Position numbers and translations under genes: made by a program. Below are positions 52,422 through 61,359 of a stretch of DNA of 64,000 nucleotides, one piece after another. The first letter of the stretch is position 1, and each line of letters opens with the position of its first letter. The notes under the pieces were generated by a model. The model made no database searches and was not told the origin of the DNA. It saw only the letters and a list, made by a program, of their open reading frames with translations. Source of the DNA: Halomonas sp. GD1P12 (GTDB lineage: Bacteria; Pseudomonadota; Gammaproteobacteria; Pseudomonadales; Halomonadaceae); NCBI RefSeq assembly GCF_025725645.1, contig NZ_CP107007.1:2914001-2978000 (forward strand), written 5' to 3'.

Positions 52422-53171
52422 TCAGTCAAGCGCTAGACTTCGCTGTTGGCGCCAGCGCTCGACCAATGCCGGCACCCCTTCCCCGGCGGTGGTGTTGATC
52501 GCCAGCACCCCCGGGGGCGTCAGCGCATCGGCGTCCGGGTCGATCAGCGCGCAGGGCGTGTCCACACCGATATAAGACAACAGCGAGGCGGCGGGCATCA
52601 CGGCAAGTGAGGTGCCCACGACCAGAAAGAAGTCTGCCTGGCTTGCAAGCTCACAGGCCTGCTCGAAAAGCGGTACCGACTCACCGAACCAGACCACGTC
52701 CGGGCGCAGCTGGCTGCCCTTGTCGCAAAGATCGCCCAGGGTCATATCGCCGGCCACCGGGTAGCGAAGGCTCGCGTCAACGCTGGAGCGCGCTTTCAAA
52801 ATTTCGCCGTGAAGGTGCAGCACGTAGCGCGAGCCCGCCCGTTCGTGCAGATCGTCGATGTTCTGGGTGATGATCGAGACGTTAAAGCCGTCCTGCTCGA
52901 GCGTGGCCAGCGCCTTGTGTGCTGCGTTGGGCTGGGCGCGGCGAATCTGCGCTCGGCGCTGGTTGTAGAAGGCGAGCACGCGTTCGGGGTCGGCGCGAAA
53001 GCCTTCCGGGGTCGCCACCTGCTCGACCGGGTGCTCCTCCCAGAGGCCATCGCTGGCGCGAAAGGTCTTGATACCGCTTTCGACGCTGATGCCGGAGCCA
53101 GTGAACACTACCAGGTGCGGCGGCGTGCCAGCGTTTGGGTGGCGCTCGCCCACGGGTTCGCCTGTCAACAT
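52422..53171 (-). CDS. SIR2 family NAD-dependent protein deacylase, class III type without zinc cysteines
   Basis: 249 residues. NAD-binding motifs TGSGISVESGIKTFR (about 24-38; Ser in place of the usual Ala of GAGIS) and TQNIDDLHERAG (102-113), with catalytic H121 in HLHGEIL. FYNQRR (68-73) keeps the Tyr and Arg that recognise succinyl or malonyl lysine in CobB/SIRT5. The four zinc cysteines are missing: the segment from 122 to about 155 has only one Cys before KGSQLRPDVVWFGES. It is probably a desuccinylase-like enzyme of a zinc-less clade. Confidence 0.88.
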   Translation of the reverse strand: MLTGEPVGERHPNAGTPPHLVVFTGSGISVESGIKTFRASDGLWEEHPVEQVATPEGFRADPERVLAFYNQRRAQIRRAQPNAAHKALATLEQDGFNVSIITQNIDDLHERAGSRYVLHLHGEILKARSSVDASLRYPVAGDMTLGDLCDKGSQLRPDVVWFGESVPLFEQACELASQADFFLVVGTSLAVMPAASLLSYIGVDTPCALIDPDADALTPPGVLAINTTAGEGVPALVERWRQQRSLALD

Positions 53172-53240
53172 GACGCTCTCCTTGTCAGATCACGTCCCGT
53201 TGTAGCCCGTGTCGCGCGCGGTGTAAAGCGCCTGGCCGCC

Positions 53241-54101
53241 TCAGTCGGCGACCAGAAAATTGCGGGTCGAGCCAATGCCCTCGACCACGTCGTCCTCGCT
53301 TCGGTCCTTGAGCTTGACCCCGGAAAGCTGTCGCTCGCGCGCCTCCTTGAGCAGTAGCAGGAGTTTACGTGCCGCCTGGCCGGCCTCGAGCCCCGCCGGG
53401 CGCACGTTGGAGATACAGTTGCGCCGGTCGTCTCTAAGCCCCACCTCCGGCGCCCAGGTCATGTAGAGCCCGAGGCTGTCCGGCGAGCTGAGCCCGGGGC
53501 GCTCACCGATCATCACCAGCACCGCGCGGGCGTTCAACAGCGCGCCAATCTCGTCGCCGATGGCCACGCGGCCCTGCTCGACGACGGTCACCGGCGCCAG
53601 GCGCCAGTCGTTAGTATCCTGCTTCAACGCCTGGTCGAGCGCCTTCAGAAACGGGGCACCGTTCTGCTGTACCGCCAGCGCCGAGAGGCCGTCGACGATG
53701 ACGATGGCAAGATCACTGGGCTCGGTGCTGTCCGTCTGCGCCTCGAGGCGCTCGCGATCCTCGTCGCTCAACCGGCGGCCGTAGTCCGGGCGCTGCAGGT
53801 AGGTGGCGCGGTCCGTCGCCCGGCTTTTCAGCAGTAGTGGCTCGGCGTCGAGATCAAGCGCCTCTTTCAGCGACGCCTTCAGCGCGTCGATGTCCAGCGG
53901 GCAGTGCACCGCGTCCTGGGCCTGGGCGTGGGCGAGCTGAAACTCCAGCAGTTTATGGGTAGGTAGACTCACCCCGGCGCGACCGAGGCCGATGCGCGCA
54001 TCGGTGAAAGCGCGAAGCGTCGCCCAGGGGTTGTCGACCACGCCGGCGTCGCGGCCCTGCTCCGTAGAGGAGCGTGGCGTTGGTGTGTGATCACTGCTCA
54101 T
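53241..54101 (-). CDS. eutC: Ethanolamine ammonia-lyase small subunit
   Basis: 286 residues. It forms, with EutB, the adenosylcobalamin enzyme that converts ethanolamine to acetaldehyde and ammonia. Conserved stretches are TDARIGLGRAGVSLPTHKLLEFQLAHAQA (about 33-61), the VIVDGLSA block, GDEIGALLNARAVLVMIGERPGLSSPDSLG and the C-terminal NCISNVRPAGL. It overlaps eutB by 11 nt. Confidence 0.95.
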   Translation of the reverse strand: MSSDHTPTPRSSTEQGRDAGVVDNPWATLRAFTDARIGLGRAGVSLPTHKLLEFQLAHAQAQDAVHCPLDIDALKASLKEALDLDAEPLLLKSRATDRATYLQRPDYGRRLSDEDRERLEAQTDSTEPSDLAIVIVDGLSALAVQQNGAPFLKALDQALKQDTNDWRLAPVTVVEQGRVAIGDEIGALLNARAVLVMIGERPGLSSPDSLGLYMTWAPEVGLRDDRRNCISNVRPAGLEAGQAARKLLLLLKEARERQLSGVKLKDRSEDDVVEGIGSTRNFLVAD

Positions 54102-55506
54102 GGCTCGCCTCCCCGGGTAGACGGCGCAGGCTTTTCGCGAACGCCTTCGGGACGTGGTCGTTTAGCCGGTGGGTATCGACATCCTCAAAAATCTGCATGC
54201 GCGCAAGCCACTGCTCGAACTCGGGAGCGGCCTTGAGGCCCAGCGCCCGGCGCGCGTAGAGCGCATCGTGAAACGAGGTGGTCTGGTAGTTGAGCATGAT
54301 GTCGTCCGAGCCCGGAATGCCCATCACGAAATTGCAGCCGGCCACGCCCAGAAGCGTGAGCAGGTTGTCCATGTCGTTCTGGTCAGCCTGGGCGTGGTTG
54401 GTGTAGCAGACGTCGCACCCCATGGGCACGCCCAGAAGCTTGCCGCAGAAGTGATCCTCGAGCCCGGCGCGAGTGATCTCCTTGCCGTCGAACAGGTACT
54501 CCGGGCCGATGAAGCCGACCACGGTATTGACCAAAAGCGGGTTGAACTTGCGCGCCACGGCGTAGGCGCGCGCCTCGCAGGTCTGTTGGTCGAGGCCATG
54601 ATGGGCATCGGCGGAAAGTGCGCTTCCCTGGCCGGTCTCGAAATACATGACGTTGCGCCCGACCGTGCCGCGGTCAAGCGACTGTGCCGCGGATTCGGCC
54701 TCGGCCAGGGTGGCAAGATCGAAGCCGAAGCTCTTGTTCGTGGCCTCGGTGCCGCCGATCGACTGAAAGACGAGATCCACCGGCGCGCCCTGCTCGATCG
54801 CCTCCAGCGTGTTGGTCACGTGGGTGAGTACGCAGGACTGGGTGGGGATCTCGTACTTCTGGATCACCTCGTCCATCAGGCGCATCAACTTCACGCTCTG
54901 GGCAACGTTGTCGGTGGCCGGGTTGATGCCGATCACCGCATCACCACTGCCGTACAAAAGCCCGTCGAGAATGCTCGCGGCGATCCCGGTGACATCGTCG
55001 GTCGGGTGGTTGGGCTGCAGTCGAGTGGAAAGCCGGTTGGGCAAGCCGATGGTGTTGCGAAAGGCGGTGACAACGCGGCATTTTTTCGCTACCAGAATCA
55101 GATCCTGGTTGCGCATCAGCTTGCTCACCGCTGCGGCCATTTCTGGGGTAATGCCAGCGCGCACACGCGCAAGCACCTCGGGGGTGGCCTGATCCGATAA
55201 CAGCCAGTTGCGAAAATCGCCGACCGTCAGGTGGCTGATCGGCGCGAAGGCGGCGGCGTCGTGGTCGTCGATGATCAGCCGAGTGATCTCATCGTCTTCG
55301 TAGGGCACCAGCGCTTCGTTGAGAAAGGTGGAAAGCGGAAGCTCGGCCAGCACCATCTGGGCGACCACGCGCTCTTCGGCACTTTCTGCCATGACGCCGG
55401 CCAGCCGGTCACCAGAGCGGGCCGGCGTGGCCCTGGCCATCAGCTCGGCCAGATTCGAAAAGCCGTAGCGACGACTCCCTACCTGGGTATGGTAAGCCCT
55501 GGTCAT
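54091..55506 (-). CDS. eutB: Ethanolamine ammonia-lyase large subunit
   Basis: 471 residues, close to E. coli EutB (453). It is the catalytic TIM barrel. Recognisable stretches are LPNRLSTRLQPNHPTDD, INPATDNVAQSVKLMRL, FQSIGGTEATNKSFGFDL, MYFETGQGSALSADAHHG and the C-terminal MGIPGSDDIMLNYQTTSFHD. No ethanolamine permease, EutA reactivase, aldehyde dehydrogenase or microcompartment genes are beside it, and I see no cobalamin riboswitch in the 166 bp upstream. Confidence 0.96.
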   Translation of the reverse strand: MTRAYHTQVGSRRYGFSNLAELMARATPARSGDRLAGVMAESAEERVVAQMVLAELPLSTFLNEALVPYEDDEITRLIIDDHDAAAFAPISHLTVGDFRNWLLSDQATPEVLARVRAGITPEMAAAVSKLMRNQDLILVAKKCRVVTAFRNTIGLPNRLSTRLQPNHPTDDVTGIAASILDGLLYGSGDAVIGINPATDNVAQSVKLMRLMDEVIQKYEIPTQSCVLTHVTNTLEAIEQGAPVDLVFQSIGGTEATNKSFGFDLATLAEAESAAQSLDRGTVGRNVMYFETGQGSALSADAHHGLDQQTCEARAYAVARKFNPLLVNTVVGFIGPEYLFDGKEITRAGLEDHFCGKLLGVPMGCDVCYTNHAQADQNDMDNLLTLLGVAGCNFVMGIPGSDDIMLNYQTTSFHDALYARRALGLKAAPEFEQWLARMQIFEDVDTHRLNDHVPKAFAKSLRRLPGEASHEQ

Positions 55507-55672
55507 GATTGCCCCCTGTGCGCTTGACCCCGCCGGCGGGCGCCGACGCCGTGTGTGGTCTCTATTCTGTTCACCTTAGCGGCAACCAGGCGCTTCGCCT
55601 ATCAAGTTTCGGCAAATCCGACGTGAGTAAAGAGAGTTGACGCGTTAAAGGGGGCGAACGTTGGGTACGCGT

Positions 55673-58477
55673 TCAAAGCCAGCGCGTTGCGAACTGTGAC
55701 GCCGTGAGCGGCCGGTCGAACAGATAGCCCTGCCCTTGCGTGCAGCCCATCTCGAGCAGCGGCTCGATTTGCGCCTGGCTTTCGATCCCTTCGGCGATCG
55801 TTTCGAGCCCCAGGGTATGGGCCATGGCTATGATGGTGGCGACGATAATGCGGTCGTTTTCGCTGACCAGCATGTCGCGGATGAAGGAGATATCGATCTT
55901 GATCTTGTCCACGGCGAAGCGCTTGAGATAGGCAAGCGAGGAGTAGCCCGTGCCGAAGTCGTCGATGGCCAGGCCCATGCCCTGCTCCTTGCAGTAGCGG
56001 GTGATCGCCACGGCCTCTTCCGGGTTGACCATAATGCCGCTTTCGGTCAGCTCCAGACTCAGCATCGAGGGGGTAATATGATAGCGGCTGCAGTTTTCGA
56101 ACAGCGTGTCGATCAGGTCGTTGTCGTCGAACTGATCCGCCGCCACGTTGATCGCAAGCTGCCCGCAAAGCGAAAGCCCCTGGCCTTTCCACTGGGCGAG
56201 CTGCTGGCACGCCTTCTCGATGACACAGCGCCCAAGCGCGACCATCATGCCGCGCTCCTCGGCCAGCGGGATGAAATCACCCGGCGAGACGAAGCCCAGC
56301 ACCTCGTCCTGCCAGCGACAAAGCGCCTCGGCGCCGATCAACTCGCGGGTGTGCAGGTTCACCTGGGGCTGGAAGTTCAGGGTCAGCGTCTTGTGTGCGA
56401 TGGCGATGGCAAGCCGCTTGGCCATGTCGAGCTTTTCGCGCATGGCCTGCTCCATCCACGGCTCGAACAATCGCGCGCTCGACGGTGCTCGCTTGGCCTG
56501 ATGCATGGCGATATCGGCGTATCGAAGGAGCCCCTGGGCGGTGCGCGCCTGGTCGGGGCACACCGATACGCCGACGCTTGCGCTGACGTCCGCCGTATGC
56601 TGCTCGACGACCACGGGCGCCACGAGCGAGTCCTGAAGCCGGGTGGCGATCTCGATCGCTTCATGCTGGCCGGCGTCAAGACACAGCACCACAAACTCGT
56701 CGCCGCCCAGTCTTGCCAGATAGTGGCGCTCTTTCAGCACCGTCGAGAACCGCTTGGCGACCTCTTTAAGCACCAGATCGCCGACATAATGGCCGGCGAT
56801 ATCGTTGATTTCCTTGAAATGGTTAAGGCCCAGCAGCAGTAGCGCCAACGAACGCGGTGGTGTCTGTCCCACGTGCTGCACCAGTCGCTGCATGAAATCC
56901 GCCCGGTTGGGCAGGCGCGTGCCCTCGTCGCGGTAGGCCAACTCGCGAATGCGGCTCTCGTCCTGCTGACGCGAAAGCTCCGAGGCGACCCGTGCGGCAA
57001 AAATCTGCAGCACCGTGCGAGCGATGTGGGTGTCCTCCAGGGGCTGTTCGAACATGACGCCGACAACGCCGATCGGTTGCCCCTGGGCATCGTCCAATCG
57101 GCGACCGATATAGCCGTTGACCCAGTCGAGCTCGCCGTTGGACTCGGCGGGCATACGGATGGCGGCATTTTCGAGCACCACGCACTCTTTGTGATTGACA
57201 ACGTCTTCACAGGGCACGCCGGCTATTCGATAGCGAATGCCAGGCTGCTCTTCGCCTCTGATATTGAGCGACGCCATCGACGCCACGCCTGGCTCCATTG
57301 CGTCGAGCCGAGCGATGAACCCCACCTGGGCATCGAGCGCCGTCGCCATGTGGGCGGTGAGCTGAGACAAAAACGCCTCGCCGTGGTTGGCCGACACCGC
57401 CGTGGCCACGTGGGCCACCGCGTGCTGAATGCGCTGCTCGTTTTGTCGGCGCACGATGCTGTCCAGTCCAAAGGCGATATCGTTGGCCAAATCGCCCAGG
57501 ACCTTACGCTCTTTTTTGGAAATGCACGTTTCCTGAGCGTGGTAGCAGCTGAGCACGCCCAAAGGCGTATCGCGAAACATCAACGGCAGCGCGATGAATG
57601 CTTTAACCCCCAGAGAGCATAAGGTGGAGGCGACCGTTTCGTTGACGCCACCGGTCTGGCCTGGCTTTGTGATAAAGACCGGCTTGCCGGTCGCGAATGC
57701 GGTCTGGGTCAAGGCCCGGCTGTAGCGCTTGATCATCAGCTGGCGCGGACTGCACCAGGCGATCTCCTGGCCGTCCCGGTCGGCCATCGTCCTCACACTC
57801 AGCGAATCGGCGCGGCCCAGAGGACCCGGGCGGCTGATCCAGGCAGCGGCGTAGCCGCCAGTGTCGACGGCCACATCACAGCAGCTCTGCATGAGCGCCG
57901 TTTCATCCTGGGCATTGAACACCGCCTCGCCGCCTTCGCTTAAAAGCTTGAGCGCCCGGCGCTGGCCGGCGATACGCACATTGGCGTTGGCGCCAGCCAA
58001 ACGGCGAGAGAGTTCGAAACTTGCAAGTGACGCCGCGATTCTCAGCGTATCGACGGCGAAATCGGGAAGCGTCAATGGCGAGGAGTGAATCAGCGCGATC
58101 AGCCCGAGCCAGTTGCCATCGGCATCCAGCATGGGCACCCCCAGATACCCCTGGGCATCAAGCGCGGCCAGCTGCGTATCATTGGGAAAGCGGGAACAAA
58201 TGCCCGCCTCGGCAAAGAACTCACTGCTCGGGCTCACTTGGCTGCAGGCGGTTCCCTTGATCGGGAACGGCGCTTGATGAAGCCACTGCCCGTTGGAGTA
58301 GAGCGTTACCGGAGAAACGAGGCTTTGATGCGCATCGATGCGCGCGACCAGCACGTGATCGACGCCCAGAAGCGCTGACAACGAGAGGGTCAACTGCTCG
58401 AAGAACTCTTCACGGCTGCTGCGAAGAAGGCTTCTGGAGAGCTGCTGCAGGATACTGGGCGCAGAGTCTGAGAGCAT
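55673..58477 (-). CDS. GAF-GGDEF-EAL cyclic-di-GMP signalling protein
   Basis: 934 residues without membrane segments. Three GAF-like sensory regions lie at about 15-165, 180-335 and 345-500 (GVPMLDADGNWLGLIALIHS; FIALPLMFRDTPLGVLSCYH; GQPIGVVGVMFEQ). A GGDEF domain at about 520-680 has an intact GGDEF active site (about 590), and an EAL domain at 690-930 has EAL (about 715) with LSLELTESGIM and IDDFGTGYSSLAYL. Both cyclase and phosphodiesterase motifs look intact, so net activity cannot be predicted. It is monocistronic. Confidence 0.93.
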   Translation of the reverse strand: MLSDSAPSILQQLSRSLLRSSREEFFEQLTLSLSALLGVDHVLVARIDAHQSLVSPVTLYSNGQWLHQAPFPIKGTACSQVSPSSEFFAEAGICSRFPNDTQLAALDAQGYLGVPMLDADGNWLGLIALIHSSPLTLPDFAVDTLRIAASLASFELSRRLAGANANVRIAGQRRALKLLSEGGEAVFNAQDETALMQSCCDVAVDTGGYAAAWISRPGPLGRADSLSVRTMADRDGQEIAWCSPRQLMIKRYSRALTQTAFATGKPVFITKPGQTGGVNETVASTLCSLGVKAFIALPLMFRDTPLGVLSCYHAQETCISKKERKVLGDLANDIAFGLDSIVRRQNEQRIQHAVAHVATAVSANHGEAFLSQLTAHMATALDAQVGFIARLDAMEPGVASMASLNIRGEEQPGIRYRIAGVPCEDVVNHKECVVLENAAIRMPAESNGELDWVNGYIGRRLDDAQGQPIGVVGVMFEQPLEDTHIARTVLQIFAARVASELSRQQDESRIRELAYRDEGTRLPNRADFMQRLVQHVGQTPPRSLALLLLGLNHFKEINDIAGHYVGDLVLKEVAKRFSTVLKERHYLARLGGDEFVVLCLDAGQHEAIEIATRLQDSLVAPVVVEQHTADVSASVGVSVCPDQARTAQGLLRYADIAMHQAKRAPSSARLFEPWMEQAMREKLDMAKRLAIAIAHKTLTLNFQPQVNLHTRELIGAEALCRWQDEVLGFVSPGDFIPLAEERGMMVALGRCVIEKACQQLAQWKGQGLSLCGQLAINVAADQFDDNDLIDTLFENCSRYHITPSMLSLELTESGIMVNPEEAVAITRYCKEQGMGLAIDDFGTGYSSLAYLKRFAVDKIKIDISFIRDMLVSENDRIIVATIIAMAHTLGLETIAEGIESQAQIEPLLEMGCTQGQGYLFDRPLTASQFATRWL

Positions 58478-58863
58478 GAAGTTGAACGCCTTGAAGTTGA
58501 TCCATTAACGGCGTCGATACCGATGCCTCTTCACCCACAGTGAGGACCGTCAGCCTCAGTGCGGTGCTATCTTTTTACAACATATGGCTAATACGAATAT
58601 AACAATTTAACTGTGCAGCTGGCACGAAAGTTCTCATTGACGACTCACCCGCCCTACATTCCCGCGCAACATCATTCCCACTCGGCATCATTCCCACTCA
58701 ACATCATTGGAAGCTATATCGGCTTCTTGCGCCCGTTCTTGACCCTGAACGTGACGACTTTACCGCAGCATTTGTGCAAGGACCGCCCACGCCTCGGCAC
58801 GCCCCACATAGCCAGCGCCAATGATTTGATTCGACAAATTTAATTATCGTCTACCAACCTCTT
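58478..58863. other. Long intergenic region with a short tandem repeat
   Basis: Non-coding by my reading, with an AT-rich stretch at about 58565-58612. At 58670-58708 a 16-bp unit starting CATCATTCCCACTC occurs twice exactly and a third time in part (CATCATT). A 76-codon frame at 58613-58843 spans it but has low-complexity content and no ribosome site. Confidence 0.5.
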
Positions 58864-58880
58864 GAGTTGATACTCAACTC
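58864..58880. promoter_or_regulatory. Inverted-repeat operator upstream of the XRE regulator gene
   Basis: GAGTTGA-TAC-TCAACTC is a perfect 7-bp inverted repeat with a 3-bp centre, 60 bp upstream of the regulator start. It is typical of a dimeric XRE binding site and suggests autoregulation. Confidence 0.5.
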
Positions 58881-58940
58881 GCTTAGTCCTTCATGTCAAC
58901 AGGTGGGTCCTTAACCATTCTTTATCATTGGGAGGGCAAC

Positions 58941-59303
58941 GTGACGAAAAAAGAACGGGAACATATCGCCAGTCACATCGGCGGTGCAATCGCCAAACGG
59001 CGCGTAGGCTGCCAGATGACCCAGGAAGAAGTGGCTGAGCGGCTGGGGATCGGTAACGAAGCCGTCTCCCGTATCGAGCGGGGGCGAGTGATTCCCAACG
59101 TGATACGTCTGGTACAGCTATCCGCGATTTTCAACTGCGAGACCGCCGAGTTGCTGGGTGAAGTGAGTCTTCAAACCGACGATCAGGCGAGCCGAATGAA
59201 AGACCTGCTGGCGCCGCTCGAGCAGCAGGATCGTAAGCTCATCCTCGATATCACCGAAAGTCTGGCGGCGCGCCTTCATCAAAAGGCGCCGAACGAAAAG
59301 TAA
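58941..59303 (+). CDS. XRE family transcriptional regulator
   Basis: 120 residues from GTG 58941, with GGGAGGGC just before it. An HTH_3 domain at about 12-68 shows RVGCQMTQEEVAERLGIGNE and AVSRIERGRVIPNVIRLVQL. The C-terminal half (about 70-120) is charged and helical, without a known domain. Its targets may include the gene at 59453, but that is only proximity. Confidence 0.85.
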   Translation: MTKKEREHIASHIGGAIAKRRVGCQMTQEEVAERLGIGNEAVSRIERGRVIPNVIRLVQLSAIFNCETAELLGEVSLQTDDQASRMKDLLAPLEQQDRKLILDITESLAARLHQKAPNEK

Positions 59304-59347
59304 CCCCTGGCGTCCAGGCGAACGCAGCACCGCGGATCGTGTCCAAG

Positions 59348-59406
59348 CAAGCAGCTCCAAACAACAAGCAGTTCCAAACAAGCAGTTCCAAACAAACTTG
59401 TCCAAA
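59348..59406 (+). repeat. 14-bp tandem repeat, four units
   Basis: CAAGCAGTTCCAAA occurs twice exactly in tandem (59365-59378, 59379-59392). One copy with a single change and a 3-nt spacer lies before them (59348-59361) and one degenerate copy after (59393-59406). It lies between the XRE gene and the TIGR03643 gene. Confidence 0.75.
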
Positions 59407-59452
59407 CAACCAGTTGTGATCCTGACCACCGTAATTCTGGAAGGTATGCCCC

Positions 59453-59731
59453 ATGGCCAAAGCGTCCGTCGAACGTTTCAAGCGACTTCCCGAAGAAGAC
59501 CGCTCCCGCGTCATCGAAATGGCCTGGGAGGATCGTACCCCGTTTGAAGCCATTGAAGGCCTGTACGGTTTGGGCGAGCACGATGTCGTCGATGTCATGC
59601 GCCACGCGCTCAAACCCGGCTCGTTCAAACTCTGGCGCCGACGCGTTAGTGCTCGAGCAACCAAACACCGCGCGCTTCGCTCGCCCGCCATTCAGCGCGA
59701 CTACTGCCCGACCCAGTACAAACGCTTCTAA
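59453..59731 (+). CDS. TIGR03643/DUF2805 family protein
   Basis: 92 residues. VERFKRLPEEDRSRVIEMAWEDRTPFEAIEGLYGL, then a HALKPGSFKLWRRRVSARATKHRALR block, are the conserved parts of this small basic family of unknown function (the family name is from memory). It resembles a helix-turn-helix and ends in PTQYKRF. ATG 59453 is preceded by GAAGG. It probably belongs with the XRE gene or stands alone. Confidence 0.8.
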   Translation: MAKASVERFKRLPEEDRSRVIEMAWEDRTPFEAIEGLYGLGEHDVVDVMRHALKPGSFKLWRRRVSARATKHRALRSPAIQRDYCPTQYKRF

Positions 59732-59807
59732 TCCCCCTGCCCCCGCGGGGGCATTCCACAGCACCATGACCAGATCACGTTGAGCAAAACATATTTCAAC
59801 TCTCTTT

Positions 59808-59830
59808 TAATTGATATAGTATAACGTAAC
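59808..59830 (+). promoter_or_regulatory. Zur-like box upstream of the G3E GTPase gene
   Basis: TAATTGATATA-G-TATAACGTAAC agrees with the enterobacterial Zur consensus (GAAATGTTATA-N-TATAACATTTC) at 16 of 22 half-site positions by hand count. It ends 22 nt before the GTG start. Zinc control is inferred from this and from the family. Confidence 0.5.
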
Positions 59831-59852
59831 ATTAAAAGTAGAGAGATCGACC

Positions 59853-61076
<1,224 letters not shown>

Positions 61077-61144
61077 TCGGTCGTATTACGGGCAGTGGGG
61101 ATTGATTAAACATTGAGAATATTCGCGAGTGACGCGTGAATAAA

Positions 61145-61164
61145 ACCAGTGGCCTGACACTGGT
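61145..61164 (+). terminator. Weak hairpin downstream of the G3E GTPase gene
   Basis: ACCAGTG and CACTGGT pair over 7 bp with a GCCTGA loop, followed by CTTATCT. A poor T-run makes it a tentative terminator. Confidence 0.4.
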
Positions 61165-61241
61165 CTTATCTACCTACGCCCCACCGCTACCTTGGGGCCC
61201 TCCTGTCAGCTATCGCTGGCCGGCCCGCTTAAACATAAAAA

Positions 61242-61298
61242 AAGAGCCGTTCGCCTTCTACCGCTGAAAGAGATCAGCGTGTAGGACGAACGGCTCTT
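61242..61298 (-). terminator. Large two-tier hairpin terminator downstream of the WbpM-like gene
   Basis: AAGAGCCGTTCG (61242-61253) pairs with CGAACGGCTCTT (61287-61298). Inside it, CTAC/GTAG and CGCTGA/TCAGCG (61262-61267 with 61274-61279) form a second stem with an AAGAGA loop. On the minus strand the outer stem is followed by a run of seven T, giving an intrinsic terminator for the minus-strand polysaccharide gene. Confidence 0.75.
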
Positions 61299-61359
61299 GA
61301 GGTGTTGTCGGTTAAATCGATGCGCTATTCAAGCCTATCGGCGCTTCGCGCGTTAAAAT

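Noticed and set aside
55507..55672. Possible cobalamin riboswitch upstream of eutB
   Set aside because: The enzyme needs adenosylcobalamin, so I looked for a B12-box, but the 166 bp contain none and are too short for a full riboswitch with expression platform.
55736..56842. 368-codon plus-strand frame opposite the EAL/GGDEF region
   Set aside because: Shadow of the conserved GGDEF-EAL coding sequence.
58613..58843. 76-codon plus-strand frame in the intergenic region
   Set aside because: It spans a tandem repeat, has no ribosome site and no family resemblance; more likely non-coding.
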